This document shows, one piece after another, positions 1-8,592 of a DNA stretch of 64,000 nt. The notes under the pieces are model-generated. The model did no database searches, was not told the DNA's origin, and saw nothing but the letters and a program-made list of their open reading frames with translations. This stretch comes from Sandaracinaceae bacterium (GTDB taxonomy: Bacteria; Myxococcota_A; Polyangia; Polyangiales; Sandaracinaceae), in the NCBI GenBank assembly GCA_020633195.1, contig JACKEC010000016.1, positions 806,001-870,000 on the forward strand, written 5' to 3'. The translations under genes were made by a program, and so were the position numbers. The number at the start of each line of letters is the position of its first letter. Position 1 is the first letter of the stretch.

Positions 1-977
1 TCGGCCTGCAGCCGCCGCAGCCCCTCGAGCGTCCCGGGCACCTGGAGGCTCGGGTGCCGCCCGCCCCACACGAGCTGCAGCGTCTGCACGAAGAACTCCG
101 CCTCGCGGATCCCGCCGCGGCCGAGCTTCACGTCGCGGTCCTCGTCGACGCTCAGCTCGCGGCGCGAGCGCTGCAACATCTCTTGCATCGCCGTGGCGAT
201 GCTCGGGTCGACCACGCGGCGGTAGACGAACGGCCGGAGCGCGTCGAGGAGCTGCGCGCCGAACGCCCTGTCGCCGGCGACGGCCTGCGCACGCAACAGC
301 GCGCCTCGCTCCCAGGTGCGGCCCCACGACTCGTAGTAGCGCTCCGCGGAGGCGAGCGAGTTCACCAGCGGGCCGCGGGAGCCCTCGGGCCGGAGCCGCA
401 GGTCGACGCGGAAGCAGAAGCCGTCCTCCGTCACCTCGCTCATCGCCTGGACCGCGCGCCGGACGACCCGCGAGTAGAGCTCGTGCACCGACAGGTCCGA
501 GCCCTCGACCGCCGCGTCGTCGGTCTCGTAGAAGAAGACGAGATCGATGTCGCTGCCGAGGTTGAGCTCGAGGCCGCCGAGCTTGCCCATCCCCAGGACG
601 GTGAGGGGGACCGCGCAGGTCCCGCGGGACTCGGCCTCCTTGGTGCGGGCCCCGTCGAGCGCGGCGTCGATGATCACCGAGGCGAGGTGCGCCATCTCCG
701 CCGAGGTCTGCTCGACGTCGGCGAGGCGCAGGACCTCGCGCAGGGCGATACGGATGACGGCCCGATGCCGGAATCGCCGCAGCGCGCGCCGGAGCTCGGG
801 CCCGTCGGTCGGCGGCAGACCGACCCCGAGCTCGGCGGCGAGGGACTGCCGGTCGGCGGCCAGCGCGAGCGGCCGCGCGAGCACGTCGTCGAGCAAGGTG
901 TCGTCCGCGCGGACGAGGGGGACGAGCCCCGCCGCGTGCTCGATCAGCGCTGCTTCGGCGTTTTCTTTCGAGATCAT
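1..977 (-). CDS. glnE: Glutamine synthetase adenylyltransferase/deadenylase, 5' part only
   Basis: Encodes the N-terminal 325 residues of GlnE, the bifunctional enzyme that attaches AMP to glutamine synthetase and removes it. The gene runs off the left edge, so its 3' two thirds are missing here. Visible motifs are LGSDIDLVFFYETDD around residue 141, the metal-binding nucleotidyltransferase motif of the adenylyl-removing domain, and KLGRGGIREAEFFVQ around residue 285, a GlnE signature. I chose the ATG at 977 because it is the first in-frame ATG and the encoded protein is family-like from there. No clear ribosome binding site precedes it, and the N-terminus is about 30 residues shorter than in E. 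coli. The gene is divergent from yajC. Confidence 0.93.
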   Translation of the reverse strand, partial: MISKENAEAALIEHAAGLVPLVRADDTLLDDVLARPLALAADRQSLAAELGVGLPPTDGPELRRALRRFRHRAVIRIALREVLRLADVEQTSAEMAHLASVIIDAALDGARTKEAESRGTCAVPLTVLGMGKLGGLELNLGSDIDLVFFYETDDAAVEGSDLSVHELYSRVVRRAVQAMSEVTEDGFCFRVDLRLRPEGSRGPLVNSLASAERYYESWGRTWERGALLRAQAVAGDRAFGAQLLDALRPFVYRRVVDPSIATAMQEMLQRSRRELSVDEDRDVKLGRGGIREAEFFVQTLQLVWGGRHPSLQVPGTLEGLRRLQA

Positions 978-1097
978 TCGGAAAATCAGGGGTCTAACGG
1001 CCGGTTGACGCTCCCGGGGCCGTAGAGTACAACCCCGCGGCCCTGCCGGACGGGGAGGCGTTCAGCCTCTGGAATAGAGCGGTCCGCGCGAGGGTAG

Positions 1098-1122
1098 GGG
1101 CGAGCACCGACAGGGCTCGCCC
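1098..1122 (+). promoter_or_regulatory. Inverted repeat in the yajC leader
   Basis: GGGCGAGC (1098-1105) is repeated inverted as GCTCGCCC (1115-1122) with a 9-nt loop, about 30 nt before the yajC start in the glnE/yajC divergent spacer. It could be a leader hairpin of the yajC-secDF transcript or a terminator-like structure. No T tract follows. Only the pairing is observed; any role is inference. Confidence 0.3.
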
Positions 1123-1151
1123 GAGCAGTCTGTGCGAGACGGGTAAGGTAC

Positions 1152-1625
1152 GTGCTCACGGTATTCCTAGACTTCCTGTGGTGGCTCCAGCCTTCGGCCT
1201 CCGGTGGCGGCGGTGGCGGTGGCGGTGGCGCTGCCGACGCGGCCTCGGGTGGCGGATACAGCTGCGCCATGCAGGGCGGTCTGATGGCCGTGATGCTGGT
1301 CGTCTTCTACTTCTTCCTCATCCGTCCCGAGCAGAAGCGGCGCAAGGAGACGGAGGAGATGCTGGCCTCGATCCGCAAGGGCACCAAGGTGCGCACCGCG
1401 GGCGGGATCCTCGGCGAGGTCATCTCGATGAACGAGGGTGAGGTCGTCCTCCAGATCGCGAAGAACGTCCGCATCAACATCCTCCGGGCGAACATCTCGA
1501 CCGTCGAATCGGCCCGCTTGGCCGAGGCCGAGAAGACCGCCGACAAGAGCTCCGACAAGAGCTCGGACAAGGAGCCCGAGGCGGGCTCCGACGAGTCCAG
1601 CGCCGAGGCGAAGGACAAGGCCTGA
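1152..1625 (+). CDS. yajC: Preprotein translocase accessory subunit YajC
   Basis: YajC is the small single-span membrane protein that associates with SecDF at the SecYEG translocon. The 157-aa product has a short hydrophobic N-terminal stretch, then a polyglycine run (about residues 19-27), then the YajC transmembrane segment (about 40-54) followed by the family signature FLIRPEQKRRKE. The C-terminus is a hydrophilic Lys/Asp/Ser-rich tail beyond the usual YajC length. The start is GTG at 1152 with TAAGGT just upstream. secD begins 2 nt after the stop, giving the standard yajC-secD-secF operon. The Gly run is encoded by GGTGGC-type hexanucleotide repeats. Confidence 0.93.
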   Translation: MLTVFLDFLWWLQPSASGGGGGGGGGAADAASGGGYSCAMQGGLMAVMLVVFYFFLIRPEQKRRKETEEMLASIRKGTKVRTAGGILGEVISMNEGEVVLQIAKNVRINILRANISTVESARLAEAEKTADKSSDKSSDKEPEAGSDESSAEAKDKA

Positions 1626-1627
1626 TC

Positions 1628-3610
1628 ATGGATAGAGCTTGGTACTTGCGCTTCAGCGCGGTGATCATCGCGCTGCTCGCGTCCCTCTTCCTCCTCCTGC
1701 AGACCGTCAATCGCGCGGGCTGGGTCGGGGATCACGAAGCCGTCACCGCCGCGCTGCGCGACGGCACGACCGACGAGCTGACCGGGATGAACGCCCTCTT
1801 CGCGTGGCTCACCGAGCACGTCGATCGGCAGATCACCCCGGGCCTCGACATCCAGGGCGGCCTCCGCCTGATGTACACGGTCGACATGGACGCGGCGATC
1901 GAGGATCGCCAGCGCGCCCGCGCGCAGCAGCTGCTGCGCCGGCTCGGCGAGCGCCTCGACATCGTCGACGAGGGCGAGGTCCCCGACGAGGACGAGCTCG
2001 ACCGCATCCGCGCGCGCGTCCAGGCCCAGATCGGCGACGCCGACTCGCGGCTCATCGTCCTGCGCTTCACGGGCGACTCCATCGCCGCCGACATGGCGCA
2101 CGTCGACCACGACATGGTCAACCGCTTCGGTGACCTCGTGGAGGACGGCCGCACCGAGGACTCGGTCCGCCTGCGCCTGCAGGAGGAGAGCATCGAGGAG
2201 CTGCGCACGGTCGCCGTCAACCAGGCGCAGGAGACGATCAAGAGCCGGATCACCGAGCTCGGCATCTCCGAGGCCAACGTCCGCGCCCGCGACATCGACA
2301 TCAGCGTCGAGGTGCCCGGCGCCGACCAGGCTCGCTTCCAGCAGATCCGCGACATCATCAGCCAGACGGCGCGCCTCGAGTTCAAGATCTGCGACGACGG
2401 CAACGCGTTCGTCAACGAGCTCCCGGCGGCCGACCTGCCCGAGGGCATCCAGCGGCAGTCGAGCAGCGGCGTGTCGGTCGGCGAGGGCCGCACGGTCACC
2501 GACTACTACCTCTACACCGACGGCCCCGGCCCCTGCCCCGAGGGGGAGACGCCGCCCGACGGTCACACCCAGTGCACCGGCCGCCAGCGCCTCCTCGGCT
2601 TCGTCCGCCAGCTCCACCGCGACGGCCGCGTGCCCGACGGGCGGCAGCTCGCGATCGGTCAGATGAGCACGGGCGACGCGAGCACCGACGCGAGCGGCGA
2701 GGCCGACTCGTGGCGCACCTACCTCCTCTACGAGCAGCCCCCGAACGGCTCGGACGCGGTCGGCGGCGAGCACCTCGAGGACGCGTCGGTCGGCACCGAC
2801 CCCGAGTCGCAGCAGTGGGTCGTCCTCTTCTCGATGAAGACCGACGGCGCCCGCCTCATGGCCGAGCTCACGCAAGGCAACCTGCGCCGCCGCATGGCCG
2901 TCGTCCTCGACGACGAGGTCAAGAGCGCGCCGGTCATCCAGAGCCGCATCGGCAGCAACGGGCAGATCACGCTCGGCGGGTTCGGCGACCCGGCCTCGCT
3001 CCAGCAGGAGGCGCGCGACCTCGTCGTGGTCCTCCGCGCGGGCGCGCTGCCGGCCCCGATCATCGCGCAGAACGAGCAGCTCATCGGGCCGACGCTCGGC
3101 GCCGACTCGGTCAAGCAGGGCGCCCTCGGCGCGGTCATCGGCATCGGCCTCGTGCTGTTGTTCATGGCCGTCTACTACGAGATCGCCGGCGTCGTCGCCG
3201 ACATCATGGTGCTCCTGAACCTGATCTTCATGATGGCCATCATGGCCTTCTTCAACAGCGACCTGACGCTGCCAGGCATCGCCGGGATCGCGCTGACGGT
3301 CGGGATGGCCGTGGACGCGAACGTGCTGATCACGGAGCGCATCCGCGAGGAGCTGCGCATGGGCAAGAGCGCCCGCGCGGCCGTCGATCAGGGCTTCGGG
3401 CGAGCGTTCTGGAGCATCTTCGACAGTCAGCTCACCACATTCATCGCCGGCGTCGTGCTCTTCCAATACGGGAGCCCCGAGATTCAGGGCTTCGCGAAGA
3501 CACTGATGATCGGCATCGTCACGTCGCTCTTCACCGGGGTCTTCTGCTCGCGGGTGATGTTCGACTGGATCGTGCGCGGGCTCCGTGTGAGCCGCCTGCG
3601 GGTCGGGTGA
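1628..3610 (+). CDS. secD: Protein translocase subunit SecD
   Basis: SecD works with SecF as a proton-driven RND-type motor that pulls exported proteins through the periplasmic face of the translocon. The 660-aa product has one N-terminal membrane span (about residues 9-27), the large periplasmic P1 domain including the TPGLDIQGGLRLMYTVD motif, and a C-terminal cluster of five spans. Within the spans are the conserved segments GIAGIALTVGMAVDANVLI and ERIREELRMGKS. Length is normal for deltaproteobacteria, with an insertion in the periplasmic head around residues 275-385. It lies 2 nt after yajC and 4 nt before secF. Confidence 0.96.
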   Translation: MDRAWYLRFSAVIIALLASLFLLLQTVNRAGWVGDHEAVTAALRDGTTDELTGMNALFAWLTEHVDRQITPGLDIQGGLRLMYTVDMDAAIEDRQRARAQQLLRRLGERLDIVDEGEVPDEDELDRIRARVQAQIGDADSRLIVLRFTGDSIAADMAHVDHDMVNRFGDLVEDGRTEDSVRLRLQEESIEELRTVAVNQAQETIKSRITELGISEANVRARDIDISVEVPGADQARFQQIRDIISQTARLEFKICDDGNAFVNELPAADLPEGIQRQSSSGVSVGEGRTVTDYYLYTDGPGPCPEGETPPDGHTQCTGRQRLLGFVRQLHRDGRVPDGRQLAIGQMSTGDASTDASGEADSWRTYLLYEQPPNGSDAVGGEHLEDASVGTDPESQQWVVLFSMKTDGARLMAELTQGNLRRRMAVVLDDEVKSAPVIQSRIGSNGQITLGGFGDPASLQQEARDLVVVLRAGALPAPIIAQNEQLIGPTLGADSVKQGALGAVIGIGLVLLFMAVYYEIAGVVADIMVLLNLIFMMAIMAFFNSDLTLPGIAGIALTVGMAVDANVLITERIREELRMGKSARAAVDQGFGRAFWSIFDSQLTTFIAGVVLFQYGSPEIQGFAKTLMIGIVTSLFTGVFCSRVMFDWIVRGLRVSRLRVG

Positions 3611-3614
3611 AGCC

Positions 3615-4796
3615 ATGGAGTTCTTCAAGCCGGGCCTCGTCATCGACTTCATGCGCCACCGGCGCATCTACATGACGGTCAGCACCGTCCTGGTCGTCGC
3701 GAGCATCGTCGCGCTCTTCTACCCGGGGCCGAACTACGGCACCGACTTCCTCGGCGGCACCGAGATCCAGGTCAGCTTCCAGGGCGACGTGTCGAGCTCC
3801 GAGCTCCGCACTGCGCTCAACGAGCTCGGCTACGAGGGCGCCGACGTCGTCGAGGTGGTGGAGCGCGAGAACGAGTACATCATCCGCACGGGTGAGTTCT
3901 CCGCCATCACCGAGGCGCAGAAGCAGCAGATCGAGGCCGCCATCAACACCGCAGTCGGCGGCGTCGAGGGCGTCGAGGTCCGCCGGATCCGCATCCCGGA
4001 GGGCGGCGACAAGGTCCGCATCCAGCTCAGCGCGGACATCGACCCGAGCGTCCTCGTGGGGGCCTTCGACGGACTCGACGTGAACGTCCTCGGCGTCACG
4101 CAGTTCGGCAACCCCGGGTCGCACACCTACGAGGCGCAGCTCATCGGCGTCGCCGAGGAGCTCCTCGAGGGCCTCGCGGAGCGCTTCGAAGGGCGCGCCC
4201 CGAACGCCCCCGAGCGCATCGAGCGCGTCGGCCCCCGCGCGGGCGCGCAGCTGCGCGACGCCGCGGTGAAGAGCCTCCTCTACGCCATCGCGTTCATCAT
4301 GGTGTACGTGGCGTTCCGCTTCGACATGCGGTTCGCGCCCGGCGGCGTCATCGCGATGGCGCACGACGCCATCATCACGGTCGGGGTGTTCATCCTCCTC
4401 CAGAAGGAGTTCAACCTCACGATCATCGCGGCCTTGCTAACGATCGTCGGCTATTCGATCAACGACACCATCGTCGTCTACGACCGGATCCGAGAGAACA
4501 TCGGCCGCTACCGCGACAAGAGCCTGTACGAGGTCATCAACCTCAGCACCTCGCAGATGCTCTCGCGCACCATCGTGACGTCGGGCACGACCCTGCTCTC
4601 GGTCAGCGCGTTCTTCATCTGGGGCACGTCGGTCATCCGCGACATCAGCTTCGCGCTGTTCATCGGCATCCTGATCGGCACGTACTCCTCGATCTACGTC
4701 GCCGCGCCGCTCACCGAGTGGATGGACCGCCGCTTCTTCAGCCGCGTGAAGGCTCGGGCGAAGCGCGCCCGCGCCCGGCAGCGCAAAGAAGCCTGA
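3615..4796 (+). CDS. secF: Protein translocase subunit SecF
   Basis: SecF is the partner of SecD in the inner membrane. The 393-aa product has an N-terminal span, a periplasmic domain with the signature YGTDFLGGTEIQV (about residue 38), and five C-terminal spans carrying the SecF signature YSINDTIVVYDRIREN near residue 280. The ATG at 3615 starts 4 nt after the secD stop, so translation is probably coupled. The C-terminus is Arg/Lys-rich (RAKRARARQRKEA), consistent with a cytoplasmic tail. Confidence 0.96.
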   Translation: MEFFKPGLVIDFMRHRRIYMTVSTVLVVASIVALFYPGPNYGTDFLGGTEIQVSFQGDVSSSELRTALNELGYEGADVVEVVERENEYIIRTGEFSAITEAQKQQIEAAINTAVGGVEGVEVRRIRIPEGGDKVRIQLSADIDPSVLVGAFDGLDVNVLGVTQFGNPGSHTYEAQLIGVAEELLEGLAERFEGRAPNAPERIERVGPRAGAQLRDAAVKSLLYAIAFIMVYVAFRFDMRFAPGGVIAMAHDAIITVGVFILLQKEFNLTIIAALLTIVGYSINDTIVVYDRIRENIGRYRDKSLYEVINLSTSQMLSRTIVTSGTTLLSVSAFFIWGTSVIRDISFALFIGILIGTYSSIYVAAPLTEWMDRRFFSRVKARAKRARARQRKEA

Positions 4797-4820
4797 GAGC
4801 TCGGCGATCGGGTCTGAGAT

Positions 4821-4845
4821 GCGTCAGTCGCTCGGCGGCTGACGC
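4821..4845 (+). terminator. Possible hairpin after secF
   Basis: GCGTCAG (4821-4827) and CTGACGC (4839-4845) form a perfect 7-bp stem with an 11-nt loop, 24 nt after the secF stop. There is no immediate T tract, although TTTTT occurs around 4866. It may end the yajC-secDF transcript, but the evidence is weak. Confidence 0.35.
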
Positions 4846-4962
4846 GTCACGACCCAAATCATGCCGGTTTTTGGCCCATCGACGGCGTCGCTCGCCGCGA
4901 AGCCGCGACGTATCGACGAAACGTCTTTGACGGGCAAACCGCTTCCGTCATGGTCGCCGGCC

Positions 4963-6714
4963 ATGGAGACCGCGACGGACACGAGCGAGCCCACGATCGC
5001 GGCGCCCGGGGCCGCGAGCAGCGTGGGAGCGCGTCGCGGCGTCCGCCTGCGCGAGGGTGACCTCGCCGCGGCCAAGGCGCTCGGGGACGCGTGCGGCGTC
5101 GGGCCGAGCGCCGCGCAGGTGATGCTTCACCGCGGGGTCGACGGCCCCGCCGCCGGTCGGGACTACCTCGACCCGCGCCTCGCCGGGCTCACGCCCCCCG
5201 ACGCGATGGCCGACCGCGAGGTCGCGGCCGACCGCCTCGCGCGCGCCGTCCGCGAGCACGAGACGGTCGCCGTGTTCGGCGACTACGACGTCGACGGCAC
5301 GACGAGCGCCGCGATCCTCGGCGGCATCCTCGAGCAGCTCGGCGCCGACGTCCGCGTCCTCGTCGCGAACCGGTTCGAAGGGGGCTACGGCTTCTCCGCG
5401 CCCGCGCTCGAGCGCGCCCTCGCCACCCGCGCCAGCCTCATCATCACGACCGACTGCGGCTCGAGCGACCACGAGCGCATCGCGAGCGCGCGCGCCCGCG
5501 GGGTGGACGTCATCGTGGTCGACCACCACCTCGTCCCCGAGGAGAAACTCCCCGCGCTCGCCTTCCTCAACCCGCACCGCCCCGACTGCGGCTTCCCCTA
5601 CAAGGGGCTGTGCAGCGCCGGCCTCGCGCTGAGCGTGGGCGCCGCGGTCCGCTCGGCCGTCGGGAGCTCGCTCGACCTGCGACCGTGGCTCGACCTGGTC
5701 GCGCTCGGCACCATCGCCGACGTCGCGCCGCTCGACGGAGACAACCGCCGCCTGGTGAAGGCGGGCCTGCTGCGCGTCGCCTCGCCGCGCGCGCGCCCCG
5801 GCATCATCGCCCTGCGCGAGGCCGCGCGGGTCCGCGCGGGCAGCCCCGTCGGTGGCATCGACGTCGCGTTCCGCCTCGCCCCCCGGCTCAACGCGGCCGG
5901 GCGCCTCGGCGACCCGGAGATCACCCTGCGCCTCCTGCGCGCGGCGACCCTCTCCGAGGGCCGCATGCTCGCGGCTCGGATCGAGCAGATCAACCAGGAG
6001 CGCAAGGAGATCGAGCGCCGGATCACCCAGGACGCGATCGAGCAGGTCGAGGACATCTACGGTCCGTCGCCGGACGGCGGGATCGTCGCGGTCGGGCAGG
6101 GGTGGCACCGCGGCGTGGTCGGCATCACGGCGGCTCGGCTCGTCGAGCGCTTCGACGCGCCCGCGGTGGTCATCGCGCTCGAGGACGGGGTGGGTCACGG
6201 CAGCTGCCGCACGCCGGACGGCTTCTCGATCTACGACGCGGTCCACGCGTGCCGCGCGCACCTGTCCAAGTTCGGCGGCCACGCCGCGGCGGCCGGGTTG
6301 AGCCTCGACGCGAGCAAGGTGGACGCGTTCCGCGCCGACTTCGACGACGCGTGCCGCGGCATGCGCGCGGTGCTCCCGGCGCTCGACGCGACCCCGTGGA
6401 TCGACGTCGTGATCGGCGGCGACTACCCGCTCCCCACCGCGACCGAGCTCGCGGCGCTCGAGCCGGTCGGGGAGGGCAACGCCGAGCCGCTGTTCCTGCT
6501 CGAGGGCGCCGAGATCCTCGAGACCAAGATCGTCGGCCAGGGCCACCTCAAGCTCTCGCTGCGCGCCGGCGGGCGGGTGCTCACCGCGTTCGGGTGGGAG
6601 ATGGGGGACCTCGCCGCCGAGCTCGGCAGCACCGTCGACGTGCACGGGAGCTTGCGCCCCGACACGTGGCGCGGCGGCGACGCCATCGAGCTCCGCATCG
6701 GCGGGATCCTGTAG
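4963..6714 (+). CDS. recJ: Single-stranded-DNA 5'-3' exonuclease RecJ
   Basis: RecJ degrades single-stranded DNA in the 5'-3' direction during RecFOR recombination, mismatch repair and base-excision repair. The product carries the DHH-phosphoesterase motifs: FGDYDVDGTTSA (about residue 105), TTDCGSSDHE, VDHHLVPE (about 186) and the DHHA1 motif FGGHAAAAGLS (about 436), followed by the C-terminal OB-like part. From the ATG at 4963 the protein is 583 aa, a normal RecJ length. The frame is open back to an ATG at 4861, which would add 34 residues of low-complexity, non-family sequence. Neither start has a good ribosome binding site, so 4963 is a judgement. Confidence 0.93.
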   Translation: METATDTSEPTIAAPGAASSVGARRGVRLREGDLAAAKALGDACGVGPSAAQVMLHRGVDGPAAGRDYLDPRLAGLTPPDAMADREVAADRLARAVREHETVAVFGDYDVDGTTSAAILGGILEQLGADVRVLVANRFEGGYGFSAPALERALATRASLIITTDCGSSDHERIASARARGVDVIVVDHHLVPEEKLPALAFLNPHRPDCGFPYKGLCSAGLALSVGAAVRSAVGSSLDLRPWLDLVALGTIADVAPLDGDNRRLVKAGLLRVASPRARPGIIALREAARVRAGSPVGGIDVAFRLAPRLNAAGRLGDPEITLRLLRAATLSEGRMLAARIEQINQERKEIERRITQDAIEQVEDIYGPSPDGGIVAVGQGWHRGVVGITAARLVERFDAPAVVIALEDGVGHGSCRTPDGFSIYDAVHACRAHLSKFGGHAAAAGLSLDASKVDAFRADFDDACRGMRAVLPALDATPWIDVVIGGDYPLPTATELAALEPVGEGNAEPLFLLEGAEILETKIVGQGHLKLSLRAGGRVLTAFGWEMGDLAAELGSTVDVHGSLRPDTWRGGDAIELRIGGIL

Positions 6715-6716
6715 CG

Positions 6717-6740
6717 AGCAGGCTGCTCGAGCAGCCTGCT
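6717..6740. terminator. Perfect 24-bp palindrome between convergent genes
   Basis: A perfect self-complementary sequence (AGCAGGCTGCTC followed by its reverse complement) begins 2 nt after the recJ stop and ends 18 nt before the stop of the convergent membrane-protein gene. Position and symmetry suit a bidirectional terminator, although no U tract follows. The arm AGCAGGCTGC is also the outer part of the hairpin at 25397-25443, so this may belong to a dispersed repeat family. Confidence 0.6.
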
Positions 6741-6758
6741 AACGACGCTGCGCGCCGA

Positions 6759-7439
6759 TCATGCGGGGGCGCGGAGGCCGCGTACGACGGGGCCGATCCA
6801 GGGGAGCCAGGTCAGCGCGAGCGCGCCGGCGGCGAGGTAGCCCAGCTCGGGGGGCGGCTCGAGCGAGGTGCACCCGAGGTACGGCGACGGGGCCACCGCG
6901 AGCGGCGCGAGGCCGACGACGAGCGCGGCGGCGAGCAGCACGAACAGCGACCACGTGCGCTGGAAGCCGAGCCCGATCACGCCGACCCCCGTGAGCGCGA
7001 CCGCGCCCCAGCCGAGCGCCTGCGCGGGCCCGGAGTGCAGCACGGCGAAGAACGCCGCCGTGGGGATCGCCACGCCCATCACCGCCGCGGTCCAGCGCAG
7101 CCGAGGGCTGTCGCCGAACGTCTCCCCGAACGCGGGCAGCGCCAGCACCAGCCCCAGGCTCTGCGACAGGAGCACCCACTGCTCGAAGCGCTCCGGCACG
7201 TCGAAGCCGGTCCCGAGGCCCCAGGCCACGAGCCCCACCAGCCCGAGGCCGATGCCGAGCCCGCGCGCGGCGGCGACCCGGAAGACCAGCCCGAGCCCCG
7301 CGAGCACGAACGGGGAGAAGACCACGAGGATCTCGAAGACCTCGCTCCAGCGGACGTTCGAGCTGGCCAGCACGGTGCCGGGGAGGGCGAGGAAGATGGC
7401 GGCGAGGAGCCAACGGCTCGCGGTGGTGAGGCGCGTCAT
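6759..7439 (-). CDS. Multi-span membrane protein of unknown function
   Basis: I do not recognise the family. The 226-aa product is strongly hydrophobic, with an N-terminal signal/anchor (TASRWLLAAIFLALPGTVLA) and about six further hydrophobic segments separated by short loops. An FDVPERFEQW segment sits mid-protein and a short positively charged C-terminus follows. I chose the ATG at 7439 (MTRLTTASRW) over one 5 codons upstream because it gives a normal signal/anchor; the choice is not firm. It lies downstream of the Cys-rich lipoprotein gene on the same strand (51-nt gap) and is convergent with recJ. Confidence 0.75.
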   Translation of the reverse strand: MTRLTTASRWLLAAIFLALPGTVLASSNVRWSEVFEILVVFSPFVLAGLGLVFRVAAARGLGIGLGLVGLVAWGLGTGFDVPERFEQWVLLSQSLGLVLALPAFGETFGDSPRLRWTAAVMGVAIPTAAFFAVLHSGPAQALGWGAVALTGVGVIGLGFQRTWSLFVLLAAALVVGLAPLAVAPSPYLGCTSLEPPPELGYLAAGALALTWLPWIGPVVRGLRAPA

Positions 7440-7490
7440 GACGAGAGCGACCACGGTCGGCGCGCCGATCTTTGTTCCCGCGCTCGTCGG

Positions 7491-8546
7491 TCAGGGCACT
7501 TCGAAGGTCGCCACGAGATCGCCGAGCCGGACCAGCTGACGCCCGGAGGGGAGCTCGCCGAGGCTGAACCAGGCCGAGGTCGGCACCGGCCGCCCGACGC
7601 AGTCGCAGTCCTCGCGATGGCAGCTCAGCATGCGCAGGGCGATGGAGCCGTCGTCTGCGGTGGCGAGCTGCTCGACCACCGGCTCGGGGGTCACGCAGCA
7701 GACGAGGGCCTCGCCGGTGGCGCGCACCCACCACAGCCGCTGCCCGCCTTGCACCAGATCGAGCCGCGGGCCCTCGACCTCGAGGCTCACCGCCGGGATC
7801 TCGGCGCACTCGTCGCGGGGGTGCACCTCGACCTGACCCGCCCCGTGCGGGAACCCCACCATGTGCGTCCCGACCGGCAGCGGATCGTGGACGTGACCCG
7901 CCTGGTAGCCGCCGTCGATGCAGTCGCACTCGTCGCAGCAGTCGCAGAGCTCGAGCGCGTACGAGAGCGACTCCGCGCCCACGACCCGGGGCCGGCAGTC
8001 ACAGCCGAAGCCCGGCTCGCTGGTCAGCGTCGCCGGGTAGGGCTGCCCTTCGAGCACGTGCTCGGGGGCGCGGAAGCCGCCGCCGCCAGGGGCCGGTCCG
8101 CACGTGGACGGCGTCGGCGCGAGGACCTCGAAGGTGCAGGTCGCGCCGCCCGCTTCGACCGTGTGCGCGCCCAGATCGAACAGGTTCTCGAGCGTGATCT
8201 CCACCTCCTCGATCGGACCGACGCAGCGACAGGTCGGGCAGCAGTCGCAGGCGTCCCACTCGAGCTCGACGAGGTGGCGTCGCCCCACCGTCTCGACCTG
8301 CCGGCGGACCGTTCCGGAGTCGCAGCACGTGGTCGGGCTCGTCTGCACGCGCACCACCGCGGACGTCCCGGCGACGACGACCGACGGACACGACAGCTCC
8401 ATCACCGCGCCCGGGTAGAGCTCGCACATCAGCGCCCCCGCGTCGGCCTCGGGGGGACCGGCGTCGGAGTCCCCGAGGCCGTGCATGTCGAAGCACCCCG
8501 CGAGGGGCGCGGTGATCAGTGCCAGGGTGAGCCATCGCGCGCGCAT
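7491..8546 (-). CDS. Exported lipoprotein with three Cys-paired repeats
   Basis: Function unknown. The 351-aa product begins MRARWLTLALITAPLAGCFD, a lipoprotein signal with lipobox LAGC, followed by an Asp/Ala/Gly linker. The rest looks like three imperfect repeats of about 100 residues. Each has a vicinal or close Cys pair (TTCCDSG, FGCDCRP, LVCCVTP) and, about 30 residues later, a dense Cys motif (CDCCPTCRCVG, CDCCDECDCIDG, CHREDCDCVG). Each ends with a G-x-H/Q-x-V-type beta-strand pattern. This suggests repeated beta-sandwich domains stabilised by disulfides or binding metal; both are inference. The gene follows the crotonase gene by 46 nt on the same strand. Confidence 0.8.
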   Translation of the reverse strand: MRARWLTLALITAPLAGCFDMHGLGDSDAGPPEADAGALMCELYPGAVMELSCPSVVVAGTSAVVRVQTSPTTCCDSGTVRRQVETVGRRHLVELEWDACDCCPTCRCVGPIEEVEITLENLFDLGAHTVEAGGATCTFEVLAPTPSTCGPAPGGGGFRAPEHVLEGQPYPATLTSEPGFGCDCRPRVVGAESLSYALELCDCCDECDCIDGGYQAGHVHDPLPVGTHMVGFPHGAGQVEVHPRDECAEIPAVSLEVEGPRLDLVQGGQRLWWVRATGEALVCCVTPEPVVEQLATADDGSIALRMLSCHREDCDCVGRPVPTSAWFSLGELPSGRQLVRLGDLVATFEVP

Positions 8547-8592
8547 GCGCGCGGAGTGCGCAAGCCCCGGGCCAAGGCCCGAGGGCATCGCC

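Noticed and set aside
1307..3667. Minus-strand frame of 786 codons opposite yajC-secD
   Set aside because: Shadow of secD; no family features and no start or ribosome binding site, while SecD on the plus strand is unmistakable.
4861..4962. N-terminal 34-residue extension of RecJ
   Set aside because: Open in frame from an ATG but unlike RecJ N-termini and without a ribosome binding site; kept only as an alternative start.
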